Origin: Acidobacteriota bacterium
GTDB lineage: Bacteria > Acidobacteriota > UBA6911
Assembly (NCBI GenBank): GCA_023265215.1
Contig: JAHFUH010000241.1
Span: 1-7,898, forward strand
Length of the DNA stretch: 7,898 nucleotides
Direction: 5' to 3'
The position numbers were made by a program, and so were the translations under genes. Shown here piece by piece: positions 1-6,089 of the stretch. Position 1 is the first letter of the stretch. Every line of letters begins with the position of its first letter. The notes beneath the pieces are model-generated. The model saw only the letters and a program-made list of their open reading frames with translations, searched no databases and was not told where the DNA came from.

Positions 1-1072
1 TCCCAGGATAGGACAGGCGTGGGTGGACTTGGCAGATATTTACGAACGCATTGGAAAGACCGCTGAAGCAGAGGCTGCTTTGGGAAAGGCGTTTGAAGTC
101 CAACCATATTCGCCCTTAATTCGATGGCAGGCGGGAAATTTTTTCCTTCGCCGGGGAAACCTGCCCAAAATGTATGAATGCTTCAAAATAGCCTGCCAAT
201 ATGATGTCACGAAAATGCGGATAGCAGCCGAGCTTGCATGGAAAATAGATCCAGACCCCAGGCAAATATTACAGAAGCTCGTTCCCGATACCCTTCCGGC
301 AAACATGGATTACCTGGATTGCCTGGTCAGCAAAGATGAACTCGATCTCGCCTTTCCTGTCTGGCAGCGCTGCCTCAAAAACGAAATCCCTCAGGATTAC
401 GCAATAAAACCGTCATTCGCTTTCAACTACATTTATCATCTGCTTGCAAAAAGCCGTGTGAATGAAGCTTTGCAGGTCTGGGACGGCATTCTCCGGAAAA
501 CAGGATCCGGCTTGAGCGATAATCGATGGAAAGGCGCGGACGCCGGGCAGAACCTTGTCTGGAATGGCTCATTCGAAAATGAGATTTTGCAGGGCGGCCT
601 GGATTGGCGCTATCGGGACCTTCCGGAGCTCAAATTCCAAATAGACATTGAAAACAGGATGGCCGGGCTTAAGAGCCTGCGAGCGGACTTCGGGAACGCC
701 AATATCTCCGGCGAAAATCTTTACCAGATCGTACCGATAATGTCGCCCGGCGATTATGTGCTGGACTTCTATATAAAGACAAAAGATCTCACAACAGATC
801 AAATGCCGTATTTGCTCATTCAAGGATATCCGGAGCCAGGCTGCGCTTCGGCTCAAAGCAGTTTTTTCCCTTCGACTACTTCGTGGATCAAGCTTTCGCT
901 TCCGTTTATCGCTAAAGAAGGGTGCAAGGCGGTGCGGCTGTCCTTGATGCGAAATAAATCCATAAAAATCGACAACAGGATAAATGGATCCTTGTGGCTG
1001 GATGAGATTGCGATCCTCTCGCAGGCTCTAAGCCAGCCAGGAAAGAAACCTGAACCAGAAAATGTTCACTGA
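1..1072 (+). CDS. TPR protein with C-terminal carbohydrate-binding-like domain (5' end outside window)
   Basis: The frame is open from base 2 with no upstream stop, so this is the C-terminal part of a longer protein. The GTG at 23 lacks an obvious Shine-Dalgarno sequence and falls inside a TPR-like helix pair, so it is probably not the true start. Counting from that GTG (349 residues), residues 1-60 look like tetratricopeptide repeats (DIYERIGKTAEAEAALGKAF, then a second helical pair), and helical repeat character continues to about 160. Residues 177-332 form a beta-rich domain opening with NLVWNGSFE and closing with LWLDEIAI, the typical borders of galactose-binding-like or CBM4/9-like beta-sandwich modules. 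Its stop overlaps the next gene, an O-antigen ligase-family protein, by 11 bp. That suggests a scaffold or sugar-contacting partner in surface-polysaccharide assembly. The TPR and sandwich folds are read from sequence character. The ligand and exact role are unknown. Confidence 0.8.
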   Translation, partial: PRIGQAWVDLADIYERIGKTAEAEAALGKAFEVQPYSPLIRWQAGNFFLRRGNLPKMYECFKIACQYDVTKMRIAAELAWKIDPDPRQILQKLVPDTLPANMDYLDCLVSKDELDLAFPVWQRCLKNEIPQDYAIKPSFAFNYIYHLLAKSRVNEALQVWDGILRKTGSGLSDNRWKGADAGQNLVWNGSFENEILQGGLDWRYRDLPELKFQIDIENRMAGLKSLRADFGNANISGENLYQIVPIMSPGDYVLDFYIKTKDLTTDQMPYLLIQGYPEPGCASAQSSFFPSTTSWIKLSLPFIAKEGCKAVRLSLMRNKSIKIDNRINGSLWLDEIAILSQALSQPGKKPEPENVH

Positions 1073-2381
1073 TATTGGTTTGATCCCGATAATATTTTTT
1101 GCCGCCCTGGCCTGGGGAGCCAACGAGTCCTGGGCAATGGCCTTGATATCTTTGGCGGCAATCGGACTCCTTTTCATTAGATTTATCGTGGACGCATGGC
1201 GAGGGAGAGTGCAACTTGGCCGATTCTGGTCATTCGCGCCTTTTGTTCTTCTGGTATTTTATGTCGGGCTCCAGCGGCTTATCAAAACCAGGACAGGTTC
1301 ACTTCCTCATACTATATATGACAATTCCACTGCGCTGTACATGCTGCTTCTTTCCGCCTGTGTTTGCCTTATGCTGCTGGTTGCAACGGGTCTCCGCACC
1401 CGGACCCGGGCGAAAATGCTGATCTGCTGCGTTTTGGCCCTGGGCGTATTTGAAGCCGTCTACGGACTTGTCCAGTATTTAGGCGGCTACAATTTCGTTT
1501 GGGATTATCCGGTGGCCGCGGGCGTCGCCCATGGAACCTTTATAAATCGGAATCACTATGCGCTGTTGCTGAATCTCAGCATGTGCCTTGGTGTCGGATT
1601 CCTGTATTACCGGTCCCTGCACATCTTGAGAGGACAGAATTTGACCTTTCGCCGCGTAATCAGCGCTCCAGGATCCGCGAAACTCGCATGGATAATGCTA
1701 TGGCCGGCGCTGATGGGACTTGCCCTTATATTCTCCATGTCTCGAATGGGCATTTTGGCTTTAGTCGGGTGCATTTGCGTCATGATTGTTTCCGGGAGAT
1801 TTTCCCAGGAGACTAAACGGACGAAAATATTGGGGGCGATCTTAATCTGCATCATTCTTGGGATGGCAGCATATGCCGGATTGGATGCAGTGCTTGTTCG
1901 TTATGAAGACATCACGCAAGCCGTAAATCTGGAAAAGGACCGAATCCCGATCTGGCGCGATGCGTGGAAGATGGTCCCCGGGCGCTTGATTTTCGGTGAT
2001 GGCTTGGGTACCTTTCAATGGTTGTTTCCTGCTTACGAGAGGATGGAGCCGGACACGCCGGCAAAATATGCCCACAACGATTATCTCCAGGCTCTTATAG
2101 AAATCGGCATTATAGGGCTTGCCTTGGCTTTATGGGCTTTTGCGGCATCCTGGCGGGCCGCTGTCCGCAACGTCCGGAGAGCGAAAGATCCGCTTGTACG
2201 GGGCATAGGGCTGGCTTCACTCGGCGCTCTGACGGCCATAGCCTTGCAGGAAATTACAGACTTTTCGTTGTACATACCCGGTGTAGCCGTGCTGACGGCT
2301 ATTCTGTTAGGATTGAATTTCCGAGCTGAGACGCTCGGAATTGCGGGCGAGGAGAATTCCGGTGACAGGCAGCAGATTTAA
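1062..2381 (+). CDS. O-antigen ligase/polymerase family membrane protein (Wzy_C)
   Basis: A 439-residue polytopic inner-membrane protein with about ten hydrophobic segments. Members of this family (WaaL ligases and Wzy polymerases) transfer or polymerise undecaprenyl-linked glycan on the periplasmic side. The family signature is a large periplasmic loop at about 275-340 followed by AHNDYLQALIEIGIIGL (337-353). H338 sits where WaaL-type enzymes carry an essential histidine. Other family-like motifs are HGTFINRNHYA (157-167), SMSRMG (225-230), RIPIWRDAW (294-302) and FGDGLGTF (311-318). The ATG at 1062 overlaps the upstream gene by 11 bp and has no strong ribosome site, so translational coupling is likely. 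The 3' end overlaps the next gene by 20 bp. Ligase and polymerase cannot be told apart from sequence alone, and the glycan (O-antigen or exopolysaccharide) is not known. Confidence 0.9.
   Translation: MFTDIGLIPIIFFAALAWGANESWAMALISLAAIGLLFIRFIVDAWRGRVQLGRFWSFAPFVLLVFYVGLQRLIKTRTGSLPHTIYDNSTALYMLLLSACVCLMLLVATGLRTRTRAKMLICCVLALGVFEAVYGLVQYLGGYNFVWDYPVAAGVAHGTFINRNHYALLLNLSMCLGVGFLYYRSLHILRGQNLTFRRVISAPGSAKLAWIMLWPALMGLALIFSMSRMGILALVGCICVMIVSGRFSQETKRTKILGAILICIILGMAAYAGLDAVLVRYEDITQAVNLEKDRIPIWRDAWKMVPGRLIFGDGLGTFQWLFPAYERMEPDTPAKYAHNDYLQALIEIGIIGLALALWAFAASWRAAVRNVRRAKDPLVRGIGLASLGALTAIALQEITDFSLYIPGVAVLTAILLGLNFRAETLGIAGEENSGDRQQI
2349..2354 (+). promoter_or_regulatory. Shine-Dalgarno site that decides the SRPBCC gene start
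   Basis: GAGGAG lies inside the end of the O-antigen ligase-family gene and is 7 nt from the in-frame GTG at 2362. This spacing favours GTG 2362 over the TTG at 2341 as the start of the next gene. Confidence 0.65.
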
Positions 2382-2883
2382 CGATGGGACGAAAAAAAGT
2401 GATTCTCCCGACGGCAAAATTGAAAAGAGAGTCTGGATCAAGGCTTCGGCCGAGGTCATCTTCAAGGCTCTTACCGACCCCAAAGAGCTAGTGCGCTGGT
2501 TTTGTGACCGGGTGTCCTGCAATCCCCGTGAAGGGGGTGAATTGGTAGCTCACTGGCGAACAGGGAAATTAAGCCGGAAAGGGAGGGCGACTTTTACAAA
2601 GGTTGCGCCAAACACATCTTTGGAGATGGTCTGGACTGATGACGGCTGCGGCACTCAAAGCGGAGATCCCAAGCATACGCTCAGCTATTCAATCCGATCC
2701 AAAGCCGCGATGACTGAAGTCATGATGGTCGACAACGACGACTCGATCTCGGACAAAGAAGCTTTCGCTTTCCTGGATCAAGGATGGAACGGCGTATTGA
2801 TGGAACTGAAGGAATATTGTGAGCGCAGAGAGCGTTCCGTCAAATTGCGGGCAGGTTCAAAGCGGCAGAAGGCGTCATCTTGA
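2362..2883 (+). CDS. AHSA1-like SRPBCC domain protein
   Basis: A protein of 173 residues if started at GTG 2362 (good Shine-Dalgarno at 2349-2354). Starting at TTG 2341 would add seven residues. IEKRVWIKASAEVIFKALTD followed by PKELVRWF (about residues 20-47) is the characteristic first strand and helices of the START-like SRPBCC fold. GWNGVLMELKEYCE near residue 142 is the usual long C-terminal helix. This matches the AHSA1 (activator of Hsp90 ATPase homologue 1-like) group, whose bacterial members have a deep hydrophobic pocket and mostly unknown ligands. The last 20 residues are basic (RSVKLRAGSKRQK) and probably disordered. There is no signal peptide, so it should be cytoplasmic. The 20-bp overlap with the O-antigen ligase-family gene implies the same transcript, although no functional link between these families is established. 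The fold is well supported; the function is unknown. Confidence 0.85.
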   Translation: MTGSRFNDGTKKSDSPDGKIEKRVWIKASAEVIFKALTDPKELVRWFCDRVSCNPREGGELVAHWRTGKLSRKGRATFTKVAPNTSLEMVWTDDGCGTQSGDPKHTLSYSIRSKAAMTEVMMVDNDDSISDKEAFAFLDQGWNGVLMELKEYCERRERSVKLRAGSKRQKASS

Positions 2884-2932
2884 AATCGGTCGCGCTCAGA
2901 TGAGTTCATTGTAAGACGACATAATCTTTAAG

Positions 2933-3006
2933 GTAGACGCGGCGTCTCGCCGCGTTCGACTTGCCCGATAGAAGAGCTAAGGCACGCGGCGAGACGCCGC
3001 GTCTAC
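2933..3006. repeat. Perfect 23-bp inverted repeat with nested hairpins (REP/BIME-like)
   Basis: Arm 2933-2955 is the exact reverse complement of arm 2984-3006, separated by a 28-nt loop (2956-2983). Each arm also folds on itself. ACGCGGCG (2937-2944) pairs with CGCCGCGT (2948-2955) around the loop TCT. ACGCGGCG (2984-2991) pairs with CGCCGCGT (2995-3002) around the loop AGA. The structure can therefore be one long hairpin or two short ones. No T-run follows on the plus strand (TTTGGGG at 3007), so it is not a classic intrinsic terminator. It resembles mobile palindromic units of the REP/BIME type at a convergent gene junction. Confidence 0.85.
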
Positions 3007-3048
3007 TTTGGGGCGAAACAGAAAAAATATCTGGAGCTATTAATGTCT

Positions 3049-3074
3049 GCTTACTAATGAACTGATTAGTAAGC
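3049..3074. repeat. Perfect 10-bp inverted repeat, 6-nt spacer
   Basis: GCTTACTAAT (3049-3058) and ATTAGTAAGC (3065-3074) are exact reverse complements around GAACTG. The stem is AT-rich and an A-run follows on the plus strand. It is not followed by T on either transcribed side, so a dyad protein-binding site or a repeat remnant is more likely than a terminator. Confidence 0.6.
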
Positions 3075-3092
3075 AAAAATTACTTAAAATTT

Positions 3093-3158
3093 AGAATATC
3101 GTACAAGGAATTTCGAAGCCAGGCGCTTTGAAATTCAATATTTCTTGTTTGATATTCT
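3093..3158 (-). terminator. Long imperfect hairpin, possible terminator of the minus-strand operon
   Basis: Paired blocks are AGAATATC (3093-3100) with GATATTCT (3151-3158), ACAAG (3103-3107) with CTTGT (3144-3148), and GAATTTCGAAGC (3108-3119) with GCTTTGAAATTC (3125-3136, one mismatch that is a wobble in one strand). The apical loop is 5 nt and one side has a 7-nt bulge (3137-3143). It starts about 53 bp after the GAF stop. On the minus strand it is followed by a T-rich stretch (complement of 3075-3092). Terminator function is an inference, because the stem is AT-rich and the T-tract is interrupted. It could equally be a decayed palindromic element. Confidence 0.4.
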
Positions 3159-3210
3159 GCTGTTCAAAGCACTATCGATTCAATTGTTGAGCTTCACGGA
3201 AGCGTCCACT

Positions 3211-4266
3211 TTATCCGAGAGACAGGAAACGATACCAGCCGTCAACATCCTCTTTCAAAGCTTCCAGCCGATCCTTGAGCATCTGATGCATTCTCGCATT
3301 TTCTATCGCAACTGCGCCCAGATCAGCGACTACATCCGCCAGATTGATCTCCTCGGGAGCAAATTGTCTGGCCTGCCCGGAATACAGGCGCATCACTCCT
3401 ATTACGACATCTTTCAGCCGAAGCGGTAGTGCCAGCACGGAGCGAATACCCTCGCGAAACGCTTCCTCCGCGTATTGGAGTCCTTCCTCTTTTGTTATAT
3501 CCGATATTGTTACCGGCCGGCCGTGGTTCAGCACCCGGCGATCAATTGGGCTCGAAGCCAAATTCACCTCTCCCTTTTTCAAATAGGAATCGCTCAGGCC
3601 GTATGCGGCAGCCAGGCTGAGTATCTGTTTTTTAGTTTCAATCAGCCGGATGACGCCGGCCCTGAAACTCAATTCTTTGACCGATTCCTGGAGAAGAGTT
3701 TTGAGCACCTGTTTAAGCTCCAGGCTGGAGTTGATCAGGTGGACAATCCGGTTGAATGCTTCAAAGCAGTGAGTACGCCGAATAGCCTGAGCTCCAAGGC
3801 CTGCGATGCCGGAGATAAAGGCCCGCTCCTCGGGCGTAAAATCGTGGTCCTCGGCGCTGTACAGATGCAAAACTCCGACTGCATTTCCGCCGGACATCAG
3901 CGGCACAGCCAACAGACTGGCCAGCCCTTCTTTTTCGGCAGCCTGGGAATATTGAAATCCGGCGCATTGCCTCACATCCTGCATCACAACAATCTGACCC
4001 GTAAGGACAGTTCTGTCGATGCCGCTCTTGTCGAGTTGAACAACGCCTTTGGATAGATATGCTTCGCTCAAACCGTGGCAGGCTTTCAATTCGAGTGTTT
4101 GCTGTTCCTGATTCAAAAGCCTGATGGTTGCTGCCTTGAATCCCAACACCGTGACAATGCGATTCAGCATGACATCAAGAACATCCTGCTGGCTCAAGCT
4201 GGCGTTAATCGCATGGCTGATTTCATAAAATATTTCGAGCTCGCGTTGACGTCTTTGATTTTCCAT
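3211..4266 (-). CDS. Tandem GAF-domain sensor protein without output domain
   Basis: A 351-residue soluble protein with two GAF domains, roughly residues 25-165 and 183-326. The repeats are clear internal duplicates: GLSEAYLSKGVVQLDKSGID in the first matches GLSDSYLKKGEVNLASSPID in the second, and both continue into an LAVPL/LALPL strand and a GVLHLYS/GVMRLYS strand. Short helices (1-24, 160-185, 325-345) look like signalling or dimerisation linkers. GAF domains bind cyclic nucleotides, tetrapyrroles, Fe-S clusters or other small ligands. No histidine kinase, GGDEF, HTH or phosphatase domain follows, so the protein would have to act through a partner. The ATG at 4266 is preceded by AGGAGG (complement of 4272-4277) at 5 nt. 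It lies 23 bp after the DUF1634 gene, so it is probably the last gene of the TauE/SafE-DUF1634 operon. The ligand is unknown. Confidence 0.88.
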   Translation of the reverse strand: MENQRRQRELEIFYEISHAINASLSQQDVLDVMLNRIVTVLGFKAATIRLLNQEQQTLELKACHGLSEAYLSKGVVQLDKSGIDRTVLTGQIVVMQDVRQCAGFQYSQAAEKEGLASLLAVPLMSGGNAVGVLHLYSAEDHDFTPEERAFISGIAGLGAQAIRRTHCFEAFNRIVHLINSSLELKQVLKTLLQESVKELSFRAGVIRLIETKKQILSLAAAYGLSDSYLKKGEVNLASSPIDRRVLNHGRPVTISDITKEEGLQYAEEAFREGIRSVLALPLRLKDVVIGVMRLYSGQARQFAPEEINLADVVADLGAVAIENARMHQMLKDRLEALKEDVDGWYRFLSLG

Positions 4267-4289
4267 GCACGCCTCCTGAAAATAATACG

Positions 4290-4799
4290 CTACCCTCTAC
4301 CCGCCAGAACGCTGATCGCCAGTATCAACAACACTGTGGATGTAATTGCCGCGTAAAGCCAATCGCGCCTGTAAATAAATTCGGCCAGCGATCCAAAAAC
4401 GCGAAGGATGGGGGTGGCAATCAGAACCAGAATCCCGAGATCCAGGAAACCGGAAGGGGCACCGGCTTTCAGCTTCCGGAACAACTGATGCCCGCCGGAT
4501 GCGACAGAAGGCAGCGGGCGATGAAAAATGCTGCTCAGGAGAAGACCGGCAATGATGAGGATCGTGCTGATCGCCAACCCTGCCAGCAGCATGTTGCGGA
4601 CGACTTTGTCGAGTTCATCACGGCTCTCCGTTTCATCGTCCAGCCCCGGCACACCCTCGGCAATCGCTTGGGCCACAGCAGCATCGCCTTCCAGCGTTGA
4701 TTTCTCCTCCAAACCTAATTCGCGGATTCCAGCCGCCTCAGAGCCCTTTTCAGATTCAACGGACAACTCTGCTATCGGCTTGGGGAGTTGTTCATTCAA
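4290..4799 (-). CDS. DUF1634 family membrane protein
   Basis: A 169-residue protein. Residues 1-65 are acidic, low in hydrophobics and probably cytoplasmic. Three membrane segments follow at about 70-92, 119-140 and 146-166. The stretch LGILVLIATPILRVFGSLAE, then FIYRRDWLYAAI, is the DUF1634 signature as I recall it. DUF1634 genes are often found beside TauE/SafE exporters, as here, and are presumed accessory membrane subunits; no biochemical role is established. The start is the TTG at 4799. It overlaps the TGA of the exporter gene as TTGA (4796-4799), with GAGG (complement of 4806-4809) at 6 nt. The nearby ATG (4795) is out of frame. This start implies translational coupling with the exporter. 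The N-terminal extension may be poorly conserved. Confidence 0.85.
   Translation of the reverse strand: MNEQLPKPIAELSVESEKGSEAAGIRELGLEEKSTLEGDAAVAQAIAEGVPGLDDETESRDELDKVVRNMLLAGLAISTILIIAGLLLSSIFHRPLPSVASGGHQLFRKLKAGAPSGFLDLGILVLIATPILRVFGSLAEFIYRRDWLYAAITSTVLLILAISVLAGRG
4796..4799 (-). promoter_or_regulatory. TTGA stop/start overlap coupling exporter and DUF1634
   Basis: The exporter stop TGA (4798-4796) and the DUF1634 start TTG (4799-4797) share bases. This is the TTG equivalent of an ATGA junction. A GAGG motif 6 nt upstream of the TTG lies inside the exporter's last codons. Terminating ribosomes could restart here, giving linked expression of the two membrane proteins. Confidence 0.6.
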
Positions 4800-5602
4800 A
4801 TTATGCCTCGCAGCGCCTGGACAAACATCTGGATAGAAAAAGCAAAAAGAAGCAGCTGAAATGCCTGTTTCAGTTTTTGGCTCCTCAACCGGCCCCCTAT
4901 GCGCGATCCAACCTGCGCCCCCAGCAACACCCCAAGAGCTGCCGGTACCGTGATCGCCGGATCAATGTAACCGTGCTGGTAATAAATGACCGCGCTTGTC
5001 GCCGCTGTGACCCCAATCATGAAATTGCTGGTTGCAATGGAGGCTCTCAGCGGAACACCCATCACAAGGCTCATGATCGGGACTTTTATAATTCCGCCGC
5101 CTATTCCCAAAAGTCCCGAGACATTTCCTGCCAGAAAGCTTGCGCCCATCCCCTTGCCTAATTTTCTTATTCCATATTCGACCGTGTTTCCGGAGCGCGG
5201 ATCCAGATAGGAAGTGTCCAGAAGACCGGTATGCTCAACCCATCGGTCTTCTTTGGGAAGCTTGCGCATGCTGAAGGCTACATAAATCAAAACAAGCCCG
5301 AAAAAAGCGGCAAGCAGCCGAGGGCTGATAAAAACTGCAGTTATGCCGCCCGCCAGGGCGCCGCCGGTCGTAGCAACCTCAAGCACCATTGCCAGCCGGC
5401 TGTGAACGAGTCCTCGGCCGATATAGACCGCACCGGCGGCGCTGGAAGTCGCAATTACACTGATGATCCCTGCCCCAATGGCATTTTTGATCGGCACTCC
5501 CAAAATCGAAGTCAGCAGCGGGATTAGAAGCACGCCGCCGCCGATACCCAGCATCGATCCCGCGCCGCCGACAAAAAACCCAATAAAAAAAATCAGGAAC
5601 AT
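4796..5602 (-). CDS. TauE/SafE family anion (sulfite/organosulfonate) exporter
   Basis: A 268-residue integral membrane protein with about eight hydrophobic segments arranged as two homologous halves. Each half carries the TauE/SafE glycine motif: GIGGGVLLIP (19-28) and GIGGGIIKVP (166-175). The conserved segments GAGIISVIATSS (43-54) and ASIATSNFMIG (187-197) follow in the respective halves. A polar linker at about 112-148 joins the halves on the cytoplasmic side. Family members export sulfite, sulfoacetate or other sulfur-containing anions, but many are uncharacterised, so the substrate here is inferred only. The ATG at 5602 is preceded by GAGGTG (complement of 5605-5610) at 2 nt. It is the first gene of a minus-strand operon with DUF1634 and a tandem-GAF protein. 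Length is normal for the family and no motif is missing. Confidence 0.9.
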   Translation of the reverse strand: MFLIFFIGFFVGGAGSMLGIGGGVLLIPLLTSILGVPIKNAIGAGIISVIATSSAAGAVYIGRGLVHSRLAMVLEVATTGGALAGGITAVFISPRLLAAFFGLVLIYVAFSMRKLPKEDRWVEHTGLLDTSYLDPRSGNTVEYGIRKLGKGMGASFLAGNVSGLLGIGGGIIKVPIMSLVMGVPLRASIATSNFMIGVTAATSAVIYYQHGYIDPAITVPAALGVLLGAQVGSRIGGRLRSQKLKQAFQLLLFAFSIQMFVQALRGII

Positions 5603-5730
5603 TTCACCTCGATTTCCAACAAAGGAGGCTTCTGGCTCAATAATATAATTTCCAGCAGTGCTTAACCAGACAGCGCAGGATCTTGGAAGTTAAATTTTCA
5701 AGACCGGGCCGTCGGATTTCACCTAAAATC

Positions 5731-5805
5731 ATTGGTCATTGGTTATTGGTATTTACTGGACAGGAAAAATGACAAATCACCATTCGCCAATCACAAATAG
5801 CCAAT
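5731..5805. repeat. Inverted array of ATTGGTN-type heptamers
   Basis: Three direct 7-bp units occur on the plus strand: ATTGGTC, ATTGGTT and ATTGGTA (5731-5751). After a 19-nt spacer, five 7-bp units occur on the minus strand, reading from 5805 down to 5771: ATTGGCT, ATTTGTG, ATTGGCG, AATGGTG and ATTTGTC. The period is exactly seven and the two blocks are in inverted orientation. Heptameric repeat arrays are known intergenic features in several bacterial groups. Function is unknown. Confidence 0.7.
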
Positions 5806-5849
5806 TCTTTATGTTACCGATAACTCTGAACGCCACGCTTTGGATTGAC

Positions 5850-6084
5850 GGGTGCAAACGGAAGTGGGAGTCAAAACCTGATCGGCTTATGCCCTGGGAG
5901 CGCCGGCGTCCTCGCCGGCAGGCAGGTGCGCACATCGGGAATTTCCGAATTAATCAAGGAGCTGCAGCGACCTGTAGGGTTTTTGGCAAAAATATCTGGT
6001 AGTCGTGAATATGTGCCGGCGAGGACGCCGGCGCTCCCAGTCGCTGTTCTTTTTGCCTTTTGACTCGCACTTCCGTTTGCACCC
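5850..6084. mobile_element. 235-bp MITE-like element with nested inverted repeats
   Basis: Two inverted 71-bp arms (5850-5920 and 6014-6084) flank a 93-nt centre. Each arm has three parts. The outer 27 bp (5850-5876 against 6058-6084) match at 26 of 27 positions. A 17-nt middle (5877-5893 against 6041-6057) shows no pairing. The inner 27 bp (5894-5920 against 6014-6040) match perfectly. Each inner arm also folds into GCCGGCG-TCCT-CGCCGGC or its complement. There is no transposase gene and no convincing target-site duplication; TGAC occurs near both ends but is not directly flush on the right. The organisation fits a non-autonomous element mobilised in trans, or a REP-type palindrome inside a larger inverted duplication. 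Confidence 0.7.
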
Positions 6085-6089
6085 CCCGA

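Larger units (their letters stand above)
2884..3210. other. Convergent intergenic region rich in palindromes
   Basis: These 327 bp lie between the 3' ends of the SRPBCC gene (plus) and the GAF gene (minus). I see no credible coding sequence. The region holds three independent inverted repeats, listed separately (2933-3006, 3049-3074 and 3093-3158). The part from 3075 to 3100 is strongly AT-rich. Confidence 0.7.

Noticed and set aside
2933..3006. The GC-rich hairpin as an intrinsic terminator of the plus-strand operon
   Set aside because: No T-run follows the stem (TTTGGGGCG), and the nested double-hairpin design with a related element elsewhere fits a repeat better. It may still stop or stabilise transcripts.
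3475..4056. A 193-codon plus-strand open frame
   Set aside because: It lies wholly antisense to the tandem-GAF gene, which has clear domain repeats and a good ribosome site. The open frame is a shadow.
5739..6063. Plus-strand open frames of 72-87 codons in the same region
   Set aside because: They are made of the heptamer array and repeat arms. Their composition is not protein-like and no Shine-Dalgarno is seen.
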